Shown: positions 1 through 7,760, counted from the stretch's first letter. The stretch is 19,974 nt of DNA from Ruminococcaceae bacterium UBA4958 (GCA_002397355.1 DHAI01000004.1:1-19974), one strand, 5' to 3'. Notes: generated by a model not told the origin, from the letters alone. A program made the numbers and translations.

Positions 1-56
1 GCTGTGCCGGGGGGTGACTATTTATCAACGATAAGGACTGAAACGGAGGAAGACAA

Positions 57-1859
57 ATGAGTGAAACGATACAGGTAAAAACAAGGGATCAGATTGCGGA
101 GTCCGACAAATGGAACGTCGGACTGATCTACCCGGACGTAAAAGCATGGGAAGCGGATTTCACCAGGCTGCACGAGGAAGTTGCACGCGTCCCGGCTTTC
201 CGCGGCAGACTGAAGGAACCTGAGCAGCTTCTGAATTTTTTCCGCCTGGACGAACGGCTGGCACAGCTTGCGGGAAAGCTGGACGTCTACGCAAACCTGC
301 GTTCCGATGAAGATACCTCCAACACCGCTTTTCTCGCGCTGAAATCGAAAATCGGCGCCTATCTCGCGGAAGTGGAAGCCGCGCTGTCCTTTTTCGTCCC
401 CGAGATCCTGTCTTACCCGGACGGGACGATAGAAAACGAGATCAAAGCGGAACCCAAACTGGAGCTTTACCGGTTTGAACTGAGTAAAATATTAAAAGCG
501 AAGCCGCACACGCTCGACCAAAACGGCGAGAAAATCCTGGCGTCCTTCACCGACAGCATGAGGGCCCCCGAGAACACCTATACGGTGCTCTCCAACGCGG
601 ATCTGACGTTCGACCCGATCCACGACGAAAAAGGGCGGGAAGCGGAACTGAACGAAAGCAACTATTACCGCTTCATCATCTCGAAGGACCGCCGGGTCCG
701 GAAGGAAGCATTCCAATCGCTGTTCCGCGGATTCGGAAAATTCCGCAACACCTTTTCCTCCCTGCTGAGTTCCTCCGTGAAAAACTTCACGCTGGAAGCA
801 AAGCTGCGCCACTACCCCTCCGCGCTGGAAGCGTCGCTCGACCCGAACGACATTTCAACGGAGGTGTACCGCAAGGCGGTGGAGACGATCCACGCGAATC
901 TCGGCGCTCTGCACCGCTACGTCGCCGTCAAGAAAAAGCTCCTCGGCCTTCCCGACATCCATATGTACGACCTGTATGTCCCCGTCATCGACGTACCGGA
1001 CGTGCGTTATGGGTTCGACGAGGCCGTCCGCATTGTGGAGGAAGGCCTCGCGCCGCTCGGAAAAGAGTATCTGGAGCTCTTCGGCAAAGGCGTCCGGAGC
1101 GGATGGATCGACCGCTACCCCAACAAGAACAAGCGCTCCGGCGCGTATTCCTCCGGCTGCTACGACACCCAGCCTTACGTCCTGCTGAACTACGACGGCA
1201 CGCTGGACGACGTTTCCACGCTTGCGCATGAAATGGGCCATTCCCTCCATTCCTATTACTCCAATCACACGCAGCCCCGCATCTACGCGGACTATGTCCT
1301 TTTCTGCGCCGAAGTGGCGTCCACGACGAACGAAGCGCTGCTCATCCATCACCTGATCGATAAGGAAACGGACCGGAAGCAGAAGCTCTACCTCATCAAC
1401 TCCCAGCTGGAGCAGATCCGCACAACGGTGTTCCGCCAGATCATGTTTGCCGAATTCGAGCTGTTTACCCACGAAAAGGCCGAACAGGGCATCCCGCTTA
1501 CGGCGGACGACCTCAGCGCCTTCTGGCACGAGATCAACGTGAAATACTACGGCCCGGAAATGACGGTGGATCCGGAGATCGACATGGAATGGGCGCGCAT
1601 CCCGCATTTTTACAGCGACTTTTACGTTTACCAGTACGCGACCGGCTACGCCGCGGCGAATTCCTTCGCAAACAGCATCCTCGGCGGCGCGCCCGACGCG
1701 GTGGAAAAATACAAGGGCTTCCTGAAAAGCGGCGGAAGCGACTATCCCATCAACATTCTCCGCAGGGCTGGCGTCGACATGGAAACCGCAAAACCGATGC
1801 AGGACACCATGGATACGTTTCAGAACCTCCTTTCCATGCTGGAAAAAGAAACCGGCTGA
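57..1859 (+). CDS. pepF: Oligoendopeptidase F (M3B metallopeptidase)
   Basis: Predicted cytoplasmic zinc endopeptidase that cuts short peptides, usually about 7 to 17 residues, for peptide recycling or nutrition. The 600-residue length is normal for the family. The N-terminal half (about residues 1-200) is the helical PepF/M3 cap. The catalytic part holds the HEMGH zinc motif at residues 391-395, preceded by the family-typical GAYSSGCYDTQPYVLLNY stretch, and E419 in FCAEVASTTNE as the likely third zinc ligand. The ATG is supported by GGAGGA at 45-50, six bases upstream. The gene stands alone on the + strand, followed by a hairpin terminator, and converges on uraA. Only 56 bases of upstream sequence are present, so its promoter cannot be assigned. 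Family assignment is firm; the physiological substrate is inferred. Confidence 0.97.
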   Translation: MSETIQVKTRDQIAESDKWNVGLIYPDVKAWEADFTRLHEEVARVPAFRGRLKEPEQLLNFFRLDERLAQLAGKLDVYANLRSDEDTSNTAFLALKSKIGAYLAEVEAALSFFVPEILSYPDGTIENEIKAEPKLELYRFELSKILKAKPHTLDQNGEKILASFTDSMRAPENTYTVLSNADLTFDPIHDEKGREAELNESNYYRFIISKDRRVRKEAFQSLFRGFGKFRNTFSSLLSSSVKNFTLEAKLRHYPSALEASLDPNDISTEVYRKAVETIHANLGALHRYVAVKKKLLGLPDIHMYDLYVPVIDVPDVRYGFDEAVRIVEEGLAPLGKEYLELFGKGVRSGWIDRYPNKNKRSGAYSSGCYDTQPYVLLNYDGTLDDVSTLAHEMGHSLHSYYSNHTQPRIYADYVLFCAEVASTTNEALLIHHLIDKETDRKQKLYLINSQLEQIRTTVFRQIMFAEFELFTHEKAEQGIPLTADDLSAFWHEINVKYYGPEMTVDPEIDMEWARIPHFYSDFYVYQYATGYAAANSFANSILGGAPDAVEKYKGFLKSGGSDYPINILRRAGVDMETAKPMQDTMDTFQNLLSMLEKETG

Positions 1860-1883
1860 TCCATCGTCTTCGGACCAGACAGG

Positions 1884-1919
1884 AAACGGCGTACAGCTTT
1901 CCGCTGCACGCCGTTTTTG
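1884..1919 (+). terminator. Rho-independent terminator after pepF
   Basis: Inverted repeat of AAACGGCGT-A-CAGC with GCTG-C-ACGCCGTTT (one A/C mismatch, five-base loop) followed by a T run, 24 bases after the pepF stop. The A-rich left arm would give a few U residues on the opposite strand too, so weak bidirectional action toward uraA is possible. Confidence 0.8.
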
Positions 1920-1953
1920 TCGTCTCATTCCCTGATGGAAAAATCGCATGAAA

Positions 1954-1971
1954 TTCACGGCGGACCGTGAA
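1954..1971 (-). terminator. Hairpin downstream of uraA, possible weak terminator
   Basis: A perfect 7-bp stem (TTCACGG/CCGTGAA) with a four-base loop lies 23 bases past the uraA stop codon. Downstream on the - strand the T content is broken (ATTTC then ATTTTTCC), so termination would be inefficient. The stronger hairpin at 1884-1919 may act as a back-up. Confidence 0.35.
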
Positions 1972-1993
1972 ACCGAAGCTTGCCCCGAACGCG

Positions 1994-3346
1994 TTATCGT
2001 TCCGCCCCGGCTGTTTTCCGGGCTTCTGCGTCCTGTTCTTGCCGCGGCTTTTCGGCTTCGGAATCGTTTGCAAGATGCAGCTTATCGAAAATCCAGAAAA
2101 GCAGGCCGAGAAGCATGCCGACTACGCTGGCCAGCACCATGCCCTTCAGCTCCACCTGGCCGATTTCCAGGCTGACGCCGGAAAGCCCCGTCACAAACAC
2201 GATCGCCGTCAGGATCTGGTTGCGCGGCCTGTCGTAACTGACTTTTTTGTCCACCAAAATGCGCAGCCCGGAGGTGCCGATCATGCCGTAAAGGAGGAAG
2301 GAAACTCCGCCGATCACCGGCTGCGGGATCGTTGCGATCAGAGCGCTCATCTTCCCCAGCAGGCCGCAGAGAACGGAAAGCACGGCGGCGCCCCCGATCA
2401 CCCACACGCTGTAAACCCCCGTCATGGCCATGACGCCGATATTCTCGCCGTACGTCGTTGTGGGCACGGAGCCGATCAGTCCGGAAACCGTTGTGGAGAT
2501 GCTGTCCCCCAGAAGGGAGCGGTGCAGACCCGGGTCTTTCAGAAGATCCCTTCCCACCACCTTGCTGGTGACGATCTGATGACCGATATGCTCGGAGGCG
2601 ATGACCAGAAGGACCGGCAGCATGGTGAGCATGGCGTCAGGATGGCCGAAGTCGGCAATCTGGAAATGCGGCAGGGAGAAAAAGCCGGCCTGCACCACCG
2701 GCGCAAAGTCGATGATCCCCGCGAAGGCGGCCGCGATGTAGCCGGCAACGATGGCAATCAGGATCGAGAGGGCGGAAAGGAAACGGCGGAACAAGATGGA
2801 ACCAAAGACCGCCACGCAGACCGTCACAAGGAACACAACCACGTTTTTGGGGTTCACCGGCGCCTTCGCCGTCGCGATCAGCCCGCCGTTGCTTGCAGCA
2901 TTTCCCGCAAGCTCGAGCCCGATCAGGGCGACTACGGGTCCCATGGCCGCCGGCGGGAGGACAATATCGATCCACTTGGTACCGAACCGGTATATGACGG
3001 CCGCCAGGACGCCCATGGCGATCCCGACCACGACAAAACCGCTCTGCGCCACGGCGAACGCCTGCATATGCGTCATGCCGGCGGCCTCGTACTTTGTCAT
3101 GATGATGAGAGCCGGGCCGATGAACGCAAAGCTGGAGCCCAAATACGCCGGCGCCTTCCCCTTTGTAATCCAAATGAAAAACAGCGTTCCGAGGCCGTTC
3201 ATCAGCAGCACCACCGCCGGATTGATGCCGAACAGGGACGGCACCAGCACCGAGGCTCCAAACATGGCGAACATATGCTGGATGCTCAGAGGAATCGCCT
3301 TCTGAATCGGAGGACGCTCATTCACCTGAATGATCTTTTTTTTCAT
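1994..3346 (-). CDS. uraA: Uracil permease, NCS2 family
   Basis: Integral membrane uracil:proton symporter of the UraA/PyrP group, bringing uracil into the pyrimidine salvage pathway. The 450-residue product is hydrophobic throughout and resembles E. coli UraA closely: IQHMFAMFGASVLVP near the N-terminus, KAPAYLGSSFAFI, LPPAAMGPVVALIGLELAG, and the two substrate-site motifs EHIGH (E252) and TTYGENIGV (E301), which correspond to E241 and E290 of E. coli UraA. The tail after the last helix is charged. An in-frame TTG at 3400 would add 18 residues, but ATG 3346 has AAGGAG at 3355-3360 with an eight-base spacing and gives the family-typical N-terminus, so I chose it. A terminator hairpin sits just upstream and no convincing promoter fits in between, so expression may depend on read-through from the flavin reductase gene. 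Confidence 0.96.
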   Translation of the reverse strand: MKKKIIQVNERPPIQKAIPLSIQHMFAMFGASVLVPSLFGINPAVVLLMNGLGTLFFIWITKGKAPAYLGSSFAFIGPALIIMTKYEAAGMTHMQAFAVAQSGFVVVGIAMGVLAAVIYRFGTKWIDIVLPPAAMGPVVALIGLELAGNAASNGGLIATAKAPVNPKNVVVFLVTVCVAVFGSILFRRFLSALSILIAIVAGYIAAAFAGIIDFAPVVQAGFFSLPHFQIADFGHPDAMLTMLPVLLVIASEHIGHQIVTSKVVGRDLLKDPGLHRSLLGDSISTTVSGLIGSVPTTTYGENIGVMAMTGVYSVWVIGGAAVLSVLCGLLGKMSALIATIPQPVIGGVSFLLYGMIGTSGLRILVDKKVSYDRPRNQILTAIVFVTGLSGVSLEIGQVELKGMVLASVVGMLLGLLFWIFDKLHLANDSEAEKPRQEQDAEARKTAGAER

Positions 3347-3398
3347 TTTTTTCTCTCCTTCTTTTTCCCGACAGCCTATTCCCGCCGGATAAAAACTC

Positions 3399-3440
3399 AA
3401 AAAAAAAGCCCGCCCGATTGCATCCGTTGCATCGGTGGCT
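3399..3440 (-). terminator. Terminator between flavin reductase-rubredoxin gene and uraA
   Basis: On the - strand AGCC-A-CCGATGCA pairs with TGCA-A-TCGG-GCG-GGCT, with a five-base loop and small internal bulges, followed by nine T residues, starting six bases after the upstream stop codon. On the + strand the same stem is followed by CTTTTTT, so it could act in both directions. Because it lies within about 40 bases of the uraA ribosome binding site, it could also serve as an attenuator of uraA. Confidence 0.8.
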
Positions 3441-3445
3441 CTTTT

Positions 3446-4108
3446 TTACGATTTCTGACGCCGGAACACATTTTTCGGCGCCCCGCAAACGGGGCAAATC
3501 CAGTCTTCCGGCAACTCCTCGAAAGGAACAACAGGATCATTAAAAACATAACCGCAAACGGGGCAAATCCAGTTCCCGTCTCCCGTTTCATCTGCCGGAA
3601 CCTTCTCTTCCCGATAGGTGGGGGAAGCCTCGGGCGCGCGCCCTTTAATCACATGCCGGTAATACTCGTACGTCATGGGACGGCCCTTTACAGATTCGCT
3701 CCCCGCGACGACCTCCGCGAGAAAAACGGTATATGCGCCGGCCTCCGTGCGGCCCACGACGCGGCAGAGGAACCAGCAGCAGATATTTTCGCGGACGACG
3801 GGCACGCCCTCCGCAAGAACGCGGTGGGTGATGTTCTTCAGCTTGTTGATCCGGCGTCCGGAATTGAATCCGAGGGCGCCGATCACCGCGCCGGAAGTGT
3901 CCTCCGAAAGGACGGAAACGGTAAAGATCCCCGTCTTCTCGATGCATTCGTGGGAAAAGCTGGAACGATTGATGCTGACGGCGATAATGTCGGGTGCATT
4001 GGAAACCTGGACGACCGTATTGGCAATACAGGCGGAAACGCCATCTTCGCCTTTAACGCCGATGGCATACATTCCGTAGCTCAGCGCACGAAAAATATCG
4101 CCCGTCAT
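3446..4108 (-). CDS. Flavin reductase-rubredoxin fusion (Hrb-like flavoredoxin)
   Basis: Predicted cytoplasmic electron-transfer protein that passes electrons from NAD(P)H through FMN to its own rubredoxin iron centre and on to a partner. In Moorella the related high-molecular-weight rubredoxin feeds the flavodiiron protein FprA. Residues about 1-155 form the FMN-binding flavin reductase-like domain ([10 protein letters not shown] near the start, FNSGRRINK mid-domain). The C-terminus has two CPVCG knuckles with Cys 182, 185, 205 and 208. The 19-residue gap between the Cys pairs is about ten shorter than in stand-alone rubredoxin. An ATG at 4135 would add nine residues, but it lies within a few bases of the -10 box, upstream of the expected transcription start. 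ATG 4108 has GGAG nine bases upstream and is preferred, giving 220 residues. No partner oxidoreductase is encoded nearby. Confidence 0.9.
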   Translation of the reverse strand: MTGDIFRALSYGMYAIGVKGEDGVSACIANTVVQVSNAPDIIAVSINRSSFSHECIEKTGIFTVSVLSEDTSGAVIGALGFNSGRRINKLKNITHRVLAEGVPVVRENICCWFLCRVVGRTEAGAYTVFLAEVVAGSESVKGRPMTYEYYRHVIKGRAPEASPTYREEKVPADETGDGNWICPVCGYVFNDPVVPFEELPEDWICPVCGAPKNVFRRQKS

Positions 4109-4137
4109 ACCCGTCATCTCCAAGCCGCATTTCATAT

Positions 4138-4166
4138 ATTATATCATGCGGTGTCATTGAATGCAA
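4138..4166 (-). promoter_or_regulatory. Sigma-A type promoter for the flavin reductase-rubredoxin gene
   Basis: Reading on the - strand, TTGCAT (4161-4166), a 17-base spacer, then a perfect TATAAT (4138-4143). It fits inside the gap after the rarA stop codon. The predicted transcription start near 4131 lies downstream of the ATG at 4135, which supports the ATG at 4108 as the real start. Confidence 0.8.
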
Positions 4167-4168
4167 GG

Positions 4169-5452
4169 CTAATCTCCAGCTTTTCCCTGTTTCTTGATCA
4201 GAGCCCAGTAATGCTGAAAAGCAGCCTCCGTTTTGTTCTCGCCGGGCCGGTAGTACACGGCGTCGCGCAGCTCGTCCGGCAGGTACTGCTGAGGTACCCA
4301 GTGGTTTGGAAAGCTGTGCGGATACTGGTAAAACTGCCCTTTGTGCGGATTGTCCGCGCCGTCGAAATGCTTGTTTTGAAGCTGGCGCGGGATAGGTCCC
4401 GCTTTTCCGTCGCGGATGTCGGCGATAGCGGCGTCAATGGCGCCGGAGGCGGAATTTGATTTCGGCGCGATGGAGACAAGCACCACCGCATCCGCCAGCG
4501 GGATGCGCGCCTCCGGTAGGCCGACCTGAAAGGCCGCGTCGACCGCAGCCTTTACGATTGGGATGATCTGCGGGTATGCGAGGCCCACGTCCTCACAGGC
4601 GCAGACCATCAGGCGGCGGCATGCGGAAGGCAGGTCCCCCGCCTCCAGCAGACGAGCAAGATAGTGTAAGGCGGCGTTGGGGTCGGAACCGCGCATGGAT
4701 TTCTGGAAAGCGGAAAGAATGTCGTAATGCTCGTCGCCGCCGCGGTCGTAGCGCAACGCGGAGCGCTGCGTAAGCTCCCGCGCCGTCTCCATCGTCACGC
4801 GGCAGGAGCCGTCCGCCGCCGTCTCTCCGGAGAGGGTGCAAAGCTCCACCGCATTGATCGCCTTGCGCACGTCGCCGCCGCACGCGGAAGAGATATATTC
4901 AGCCGCTTCTTCCTCCACGGAAATAACGCGGTGCTGTTCCTGTTCCAGGAAATGGAACGCACGCATGACCGCCGCGAGCACGTCTTCCTTTTCCACGGAT
5001 TTAAACTCGAAGACCGTGGACCGGCTCAGGATCGCTCCGTATACATAAAAATACGGATTTTCCGTCGTCGAAGCGATCAGCGTGACGGAACCGTTCTCAA
5101 TGAATTCCAGAAGCGTCTGCTGCTGTTTCTTATTAAAATACTGGATCTCGTCAAGATACAGCAGGATGCCGTTGGGAGCCTCCAGCGTATTGACGCGGCT
5201 GATGATGCTGTGGATATCCGCCGTGGAAGCCGTCGTTCCGTTCAGCTTGAAAAGGCTGCGTTCCGTGCGGCGCGCGATAATTGAGGCGAGCGTCGTCTTC
5301 CCCACGCCCGCCGGGCCGTAAAAGACCATATTGGGGATTTCGCCGGACTCGATGATGCGTCGGAGCGGCTTCCCCGCATCCAGCAGGTGGTGCTGACCGA
5401 CAATTTCGTCCAGCGTCTGCGGGCGAATCCTGTCCGCAAGTGGAGCAGCCAT
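4169..5452 (-). CDS. rarA: Replication-associated recombination protein A, AAA+ ATPase
   Basis: Member of the RarA/MgsA/WRNIP1 family, related to clamp-loader subunits, acting at stalled replication forks with SSB and the replisome. The 427 residues are standard for the family. Visible motifs are the N-terminal LADRIRPQTLDEIVGQ signature, Walker A GPAGVGKT (46-53), Walker B LLYLDE (97-102), the sensor 1 region ASTTENPYF, and the C-terminal RarA signature around PHKGQFYQYPHSFPNHW that is part of the tetramerisation domain. The start at 5452 is preceded by a purine-rich GGGAAGGA stretch. The glyA terminator lies upstream, so rarA probably has its own promoter, but only a weak candidate is visible. 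The stop codon directly abuts the promoter of the next gene. Confidence 0.96.
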   Translation of the reverse strand: MAAPLADRIRPQTLDEIVGQHHLLDAGKPLRRIIESGEIPNMVFYGPAGVGKTTLASIIARRTERSLFKLNGTTASTADIHSIISRVNTLEAPNGILLYLDEIQYFNKKQQQTLLEFIENGSVTLIASTTENPYFYVYGAILSRSTVFEFKSVEKEDVLAAVMRAFHFLEQEQHRVISVEEEAAEYISSACGGDVRKAINAVELCTLSGETAADGSCRVTMETARELTQRSALRYDRGGDEHYDILSAFQKSMRGSDPNAALHYLARLLEAGDLPSACRRLMVCACEDVGLAYPQIIPIVKAAVDAAFQVGLPEARIPLADAVVLVSIAPKSNSASGAIDAAIADIRDGKAGPIPRQLQNKHFDGADNPHKGQFYQYPHSFPNHWVPQQYLPDELRDAVYYRPGENKTEAAFQHYWALIKKQGKAGD

Positions 5453-5512
5453 ACAGCAATCCTTCCCTTCCCAAAACTAGAATCGCGCAGGTCGTTTTTG
5501 CAGCGCAATGCC

Positions 5513-5546
5513 AAAAAAGCCGCCCCCGGAAAAATCCGAAGGCGAC
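5513..5546 (-). terminator. Rho-independent terminator after glyA
   Basis: On the - strand GTCGCCTTCGG pairs with CCGGGGGCGGC through an 11-bp stem that includes G-T wobble pairs, with a loop of about six bases and six T residues directly after. It lies about 20 bases past the glyA stop codon and separates glyA from rarA. Confidence 0.85.
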
Positions 5547-5566
5547 CGAACCGGCCGGTGACCGGC

Positions 5567-6820
5567 TCACTGGTAAAGCGGATAACGCGCGCAGAGATCC
5601 CGCACGGCGGCGTGGATTTTCTCCCGGGAAGCATCAAAGTCCGAAATGGCAAGGCTGATGCATTCGGCGATCGTGTCCATGTCGCTCTCGTTAAGGCCGC
5701 GCGTCGTTACGGCCGGCGTGCCGACGCGCAGGCCGCTTGTGACGAACGGGCTGCGCTTTTCGTTCGGAACGGTATTTTTGTTGGCCGTGATATTGACGGA
5801 ATCCAGACGCTGCTCCAGCTCTTTTCCGGTCAGTTCCAGGCCGGTCAGGTCAATCATCATCAGATGGTTGTCCGTTCCGCCTGTCACAAGCCTTACGCCG
5901 CGCTTGGTCAGGCCGGCCGCGAGCGCTTTCGCGTTCTTCACGATACGGTGGCCGTACTCCTTGAATTCCGGCTTCAATGCTTCGCCCAGGCAAACGGCTT
6001 TCCCCGCGACAACATGTTCGAGCGGCCCGCCCTGTGTGCCGGGGAAAATCGCCTTGTCGATCGCTTTGGCATACTGTTCTTTGCAGAGGATTATGCCGCC
6101 GCGCGGGCCACGGAGCGTTTTGTGCGTTGTCGTGGTGACGATATCCGCCCACTCGACGGGGTTCGGATGATCTCCGGACGCAACCAGGCCGGCAATATGG
6201 GCCATATCCACCATCAGCAGGGCGCCGCAGGCGTCGCAGATCTCGCGGAAACGGGCGAAATCGATGAAGCGCGGATAAGCGCTCGCTCCGGCAACGATCA
6301 GTTTCGGTTTTACCCGCATCGCGGTGTCATAGACCTTTTCGTAATCGATGCGGCCGGTTTCCCGGCTGACTCCGTAGGGCACAAAGTTGAAGTATTTTCC
6401 GGAAATATTCACCGGAGAGCCGTGCGTCAGATGGCCGCCTTCCGCAAGGCTCATCCCCATCACGGTGTCGCCCGGCTTCAAAAGGGCGAAATACACCGCC
6501 GTATTTGCCTGCGCGCCGGAATGGGGCTGTACATTTGCGTGATCGGCACCGAAAAGCTCACAGGCACGCTTGCGGGCAATTTCCTCGACGACGTCGACAA
6601 ACTGGCAGCCGCCGTAGTAGCGTTTTCCCGGGTAACCTTCGGCGTATTTGTTGGTGAGAACACTTCCCATGGCCGCCATGACCGCAGGGGAAACAATGTT
6701 TTCTGATGCGATCAGTTCCAGATTGTCGCGCTGGCGCTGCAGCTCCTGCCCCATCGCTCTGCCGACTTCCGGGTCGGCCCTGGTAACAAAGCCGATGGTA
6801 TCCATCATATCACTGTACAT
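5567..6820 (-). CDS. glyA: Serine hydroxymethyltransferase
   Basis: Cytoplasmic PLP enzyme that converts serine and tetrahydrofolate into glycine and 5,10-methylene-tetrahydrofolate, the main source of one-carbon units. These units also feed the formyl-THF used by Fmt, encoded further along. The 417 residues match the usual bacterial length. Motifs include [10 protein letters not shown] near residue 40, [35 protein letters not shown] and the PLP-lysine motif [14 protein letters not shown] with K234. The ATG at 6820 has AAAGGG about eleven bases upstream, a rather long spacing, but the N-terminus fits the family. It has its own promoter, a leader of about 30 bases without a visible riboswitch, and its own terminator, so it is probably monocistronic. 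Confidence 0.98.
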   Translation of the reverse strand: MYSDMMDTIGFVTRADPEVGRAMGQELQRQRDNLELIASENIVSPAVMAAMGSVLTNKYAEGYPGKRYYGGCQFVDVVEEIARKRACELFGADHANVQPHSGAQANTAVYFALLKPGDTVMGMSLAEGGHLTHGSPVNISGKYFNFVPYGVSRETGRIDYEKVYDTAMRVKPKLIVAGASAYPRFIDFARFREICDACGALLMVDMAHIAGLVASGDHPNPVEWADIVTTTTHKTLRGPRGGIILCKEQYAKAIDKAIFPGTQGGPLEHVVAGKAVCLGEALKPEFKEYGHRIVKNAKALAAGLTKRGVRLVTGGTDNHLMMIDLTGLELTGKELEQRLDSVNITANKNTVPNEKRSPFVTSGLRVGTPAVTTRGLNESDMDTIAECISLAISDFDASREKIHAAVRDLCARYPLYQ

Positions 6821-6855
6821 GCACTTTCATACCCTTTCCCGAACGATTTGTTTTC

Positions 6856-6884
6856 ATTATAGCCCGCTTACCGCCTTTGCGCAA
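6856..6884 (-). promoter_or_regulatory. Sigma-A type promoter for glyA
   Basis: On the - strand TTGCGC (6879-6884), a 17-base spacer, then perfect TATAAT (6856-6861). The expected transcription start near 6849 leaves a leader of about 29 bases before the glyA ATG. Confidence 0.8.
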
Positions 6885-6917
6885 TCTTCCTGTGAAATTA
6901 AGCGGAAAAGTCCTCGC

Positions 6918-6946
6918 TTGTAAAGAGGTGATTTTTGTATTAAAAT
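6918..6946 (+). promoter_or_regulatory. Sigma-A type promoter for nth
   Basis: TTGTAA (6918-6923), a 17-base spacer and TAAAAT (6941-6946) lie upstream of nth, each box four or five of six to consensus. The -35 boxes of glyA and nth are about 33 bases apart and face away from each other, so one bound factor could affect both. Confidence 0.7.
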
Positions 6947-6974
6947 AATAGTAAGCTAGGAATGGAGGGCCAAT

Positions 6975-7607
6975 ATGACAAAAAAAAGGCTCGCCGCACT
7001 TGCGGTGGAAGCTTTGAAAAAAGAATATCCTGACGCGCTCTGCTCGCTCACCTATACGGACCCCCTGCAGCTGCTCATCGCCACCCGTCTTTCGGCGCAG
7101 TGCACCGACGCGCGCGTAAATCTCGTGACGCCCGGCCTGTTTTCCCGTTTTCCGACGCTGGATTCATTCTGCGGCGGGACGCAGGAGGAAATCGAGGAGT
7201 ACATCCATTCCTGCGGCCTTTATAAGACAAAGGCGCGCGACATCCTTGCCATGTGCCGGATGCTGAAAAACAGCTTCGGCGGCAAGGTGCCGGACACGAT
7301 TGAGGAACTGACGAAGCTGCCCGGCGTAGGGCGGAAAACGGCGAACCTCATCGTGGGCGATATTTTTCACAAGCCCGCCGTGGTAACCGACACGCATTGC
7401 ATCCGCATTTCGGGCCGGATTGGCCTGAGCACCGGAAAAAATCCGGCGAAGGTCGAAAAGCAGCTGCGCGCCGTTCTTCCGCCGGCAGAATCAAACGATT
7501 TCTGTCACCGTCTGGTGCTGCACGGCCGCGCCGTCTGCACGGCGCGCAGCCCGAAATGCGGAGCGTGCTGCATGAAAGTTTTTTGCAGAAGCGCGGCGCA
7601 GGGATGA
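6975..7607 (+). CDS. nth: Endonuclease III, bifunctional DNA glycosylase/AP lyase
   Basis: Base-excision repair enzyme that removes oxidised pyrimidines and cuts the abasic site by beta-elimination. The 210 residues are standard for the family. The helix-hairpin-helix LPGVGRKTANL spans 115-125 with catalytic K121. The catalytic aspartate is D139 in VTDTHCIR. The C-terminal [4Fe-4S] loop is complete: C188-X6-C195-X2-C198-X5-C204. GGAGGG at 6964-6969 is five bases before the ATG. It is a single + strand gene with a promoter shared region with glyA and a terminator shared with the convergent spoVM operon. An intact iron-sulphur cluster fits an anaerobic host. Confidence 0.97.
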   Translation: MTKKRLAALAVEALKKEYPDALCSLTYTDPLQLLIATRLSAQCTDARVNLVTPGLFSRFPTLDSFCGGTQEEIEEYIHSCGLYKTKARDILAMCRMLKNSFGGKVPDTIEELTKLPGVGRKTANLIVGDIFHKPAVVTDTHCIRISGRIGLSTGKNPAKVEKQLRAVLPPAESNDFCHRLVLHGRAVCTARSPKCGACCMKVFCRSAAQG

Positions 7608-7618
7608 CGGAAAACCAT

Positions 7619-7661
7619 AAAAAATCCGGGGCAACCTACCAAAGGCCGCCCCGGGATTTTT
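7619..7661. terminator. Bidirectional terminator between nth and spoVM
   Basis: AAAAAATCCGGGGC and GCCCCGGGATTTTT form a GC-rich stem with A/T flanks on both sides, so both transcripts end in a U run. It lies 11 bases after the nth stop and 12 bases after the spoVM stop on the other strand. It marks the 3' end of the long - strand operon. Confidence 0.85.
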
Positions 7662-7673
7662 CATGTATTTCTT

Positions 7674-7760
7674 TTACGTCCCCTGTTCCTTCGGAATATG
7701 GAACATCCTGCGCAGTATGAACCCCCAAAACTTCGAGCTCTTCAAAACGACGACCTTCAT
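7674..7760 (-). CDS. spoVM: Stage V sporulation protein M (SpoVM), 28 residues
   Basis: Very short gene. The product begins MKVVVLKSSKFWGFILRR and ends with a polar, mostly basic tail. Bacillus SpoVM is a 26-residue amphipathic helix that recognises the convex forespore membrane and anchors the coat ATPase SpoIVA. Shared positions are M1, K2, a hydrophobic residue at 6, K7, K10, F11, G13, I15, R17 and M19. A strong ribosome binding site (AAGGGGGG at 7769-7776) lies eight bases before the ATG. Position is the best independent support: in Bacillus and many Clostridia spoVM follows thiN at the end of the prpC-prkC-rsgA cluster, as here. It starts 24 bases after the preceding small gene and ends 12 bases before a terminator. 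Odd feature: Ser replaces the Pro at position 9 that matters for SpoVM in Bacillus. Confidence 0.85.
   Translation of the reverse strand: MKVVVLKSSKFWGFILRRMFHIPKEQGT

Noticed and set aside
855..1958. A 367-codon - strand frame opposite pepF
   Set aside because: It is antisense to a complete M3 peptidase with all catalytic motifs, and its composition (many Val, Arg, His, Phe) is that of a shadow frame.
3347..3445. PyrR-type attenuator upstream of uraA
   Set aside because: A terminator is present, but I see neither the conserved PyrR-binding loop nor an alternative antiterminator pairing in this short leader.
1967..4459. An 830-codon + strand open frame opposite uraA, the flavin reductase gene and part of rarA
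   Set aside because: It is antisense to three well-supported genes, crosses a terminator and a promoter, begins with GTG without a ribosome binding site, and its product is rich in His, Asp and Arg with no recognisable domain. This is typical of a GC-rich shadow frame.
5479..5508. Possible rarA promoter TTGCGC-18-GATTCT on the - strand
   Set aside because: The -10 box matches only three of six positions. A promoter is expected after the glyA terminator, but this one is too weak to annotate.
5387..6706. A 439-codon + strand frame opposite glyA and the start of rarA
   Set aside because: It runs through the glyA terminator and opposite the PLP-binding region, with no domain and no ribosome binding site.
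6816..6836. A six-residue upstream frame (ATG AAA GTG ...) overlapping the glyA start
   Set aside because: The only purine tract lies one base before its ATG, too close for a ribosome binding site, and the peptide has no run of regulatory codons. It is probably chance.
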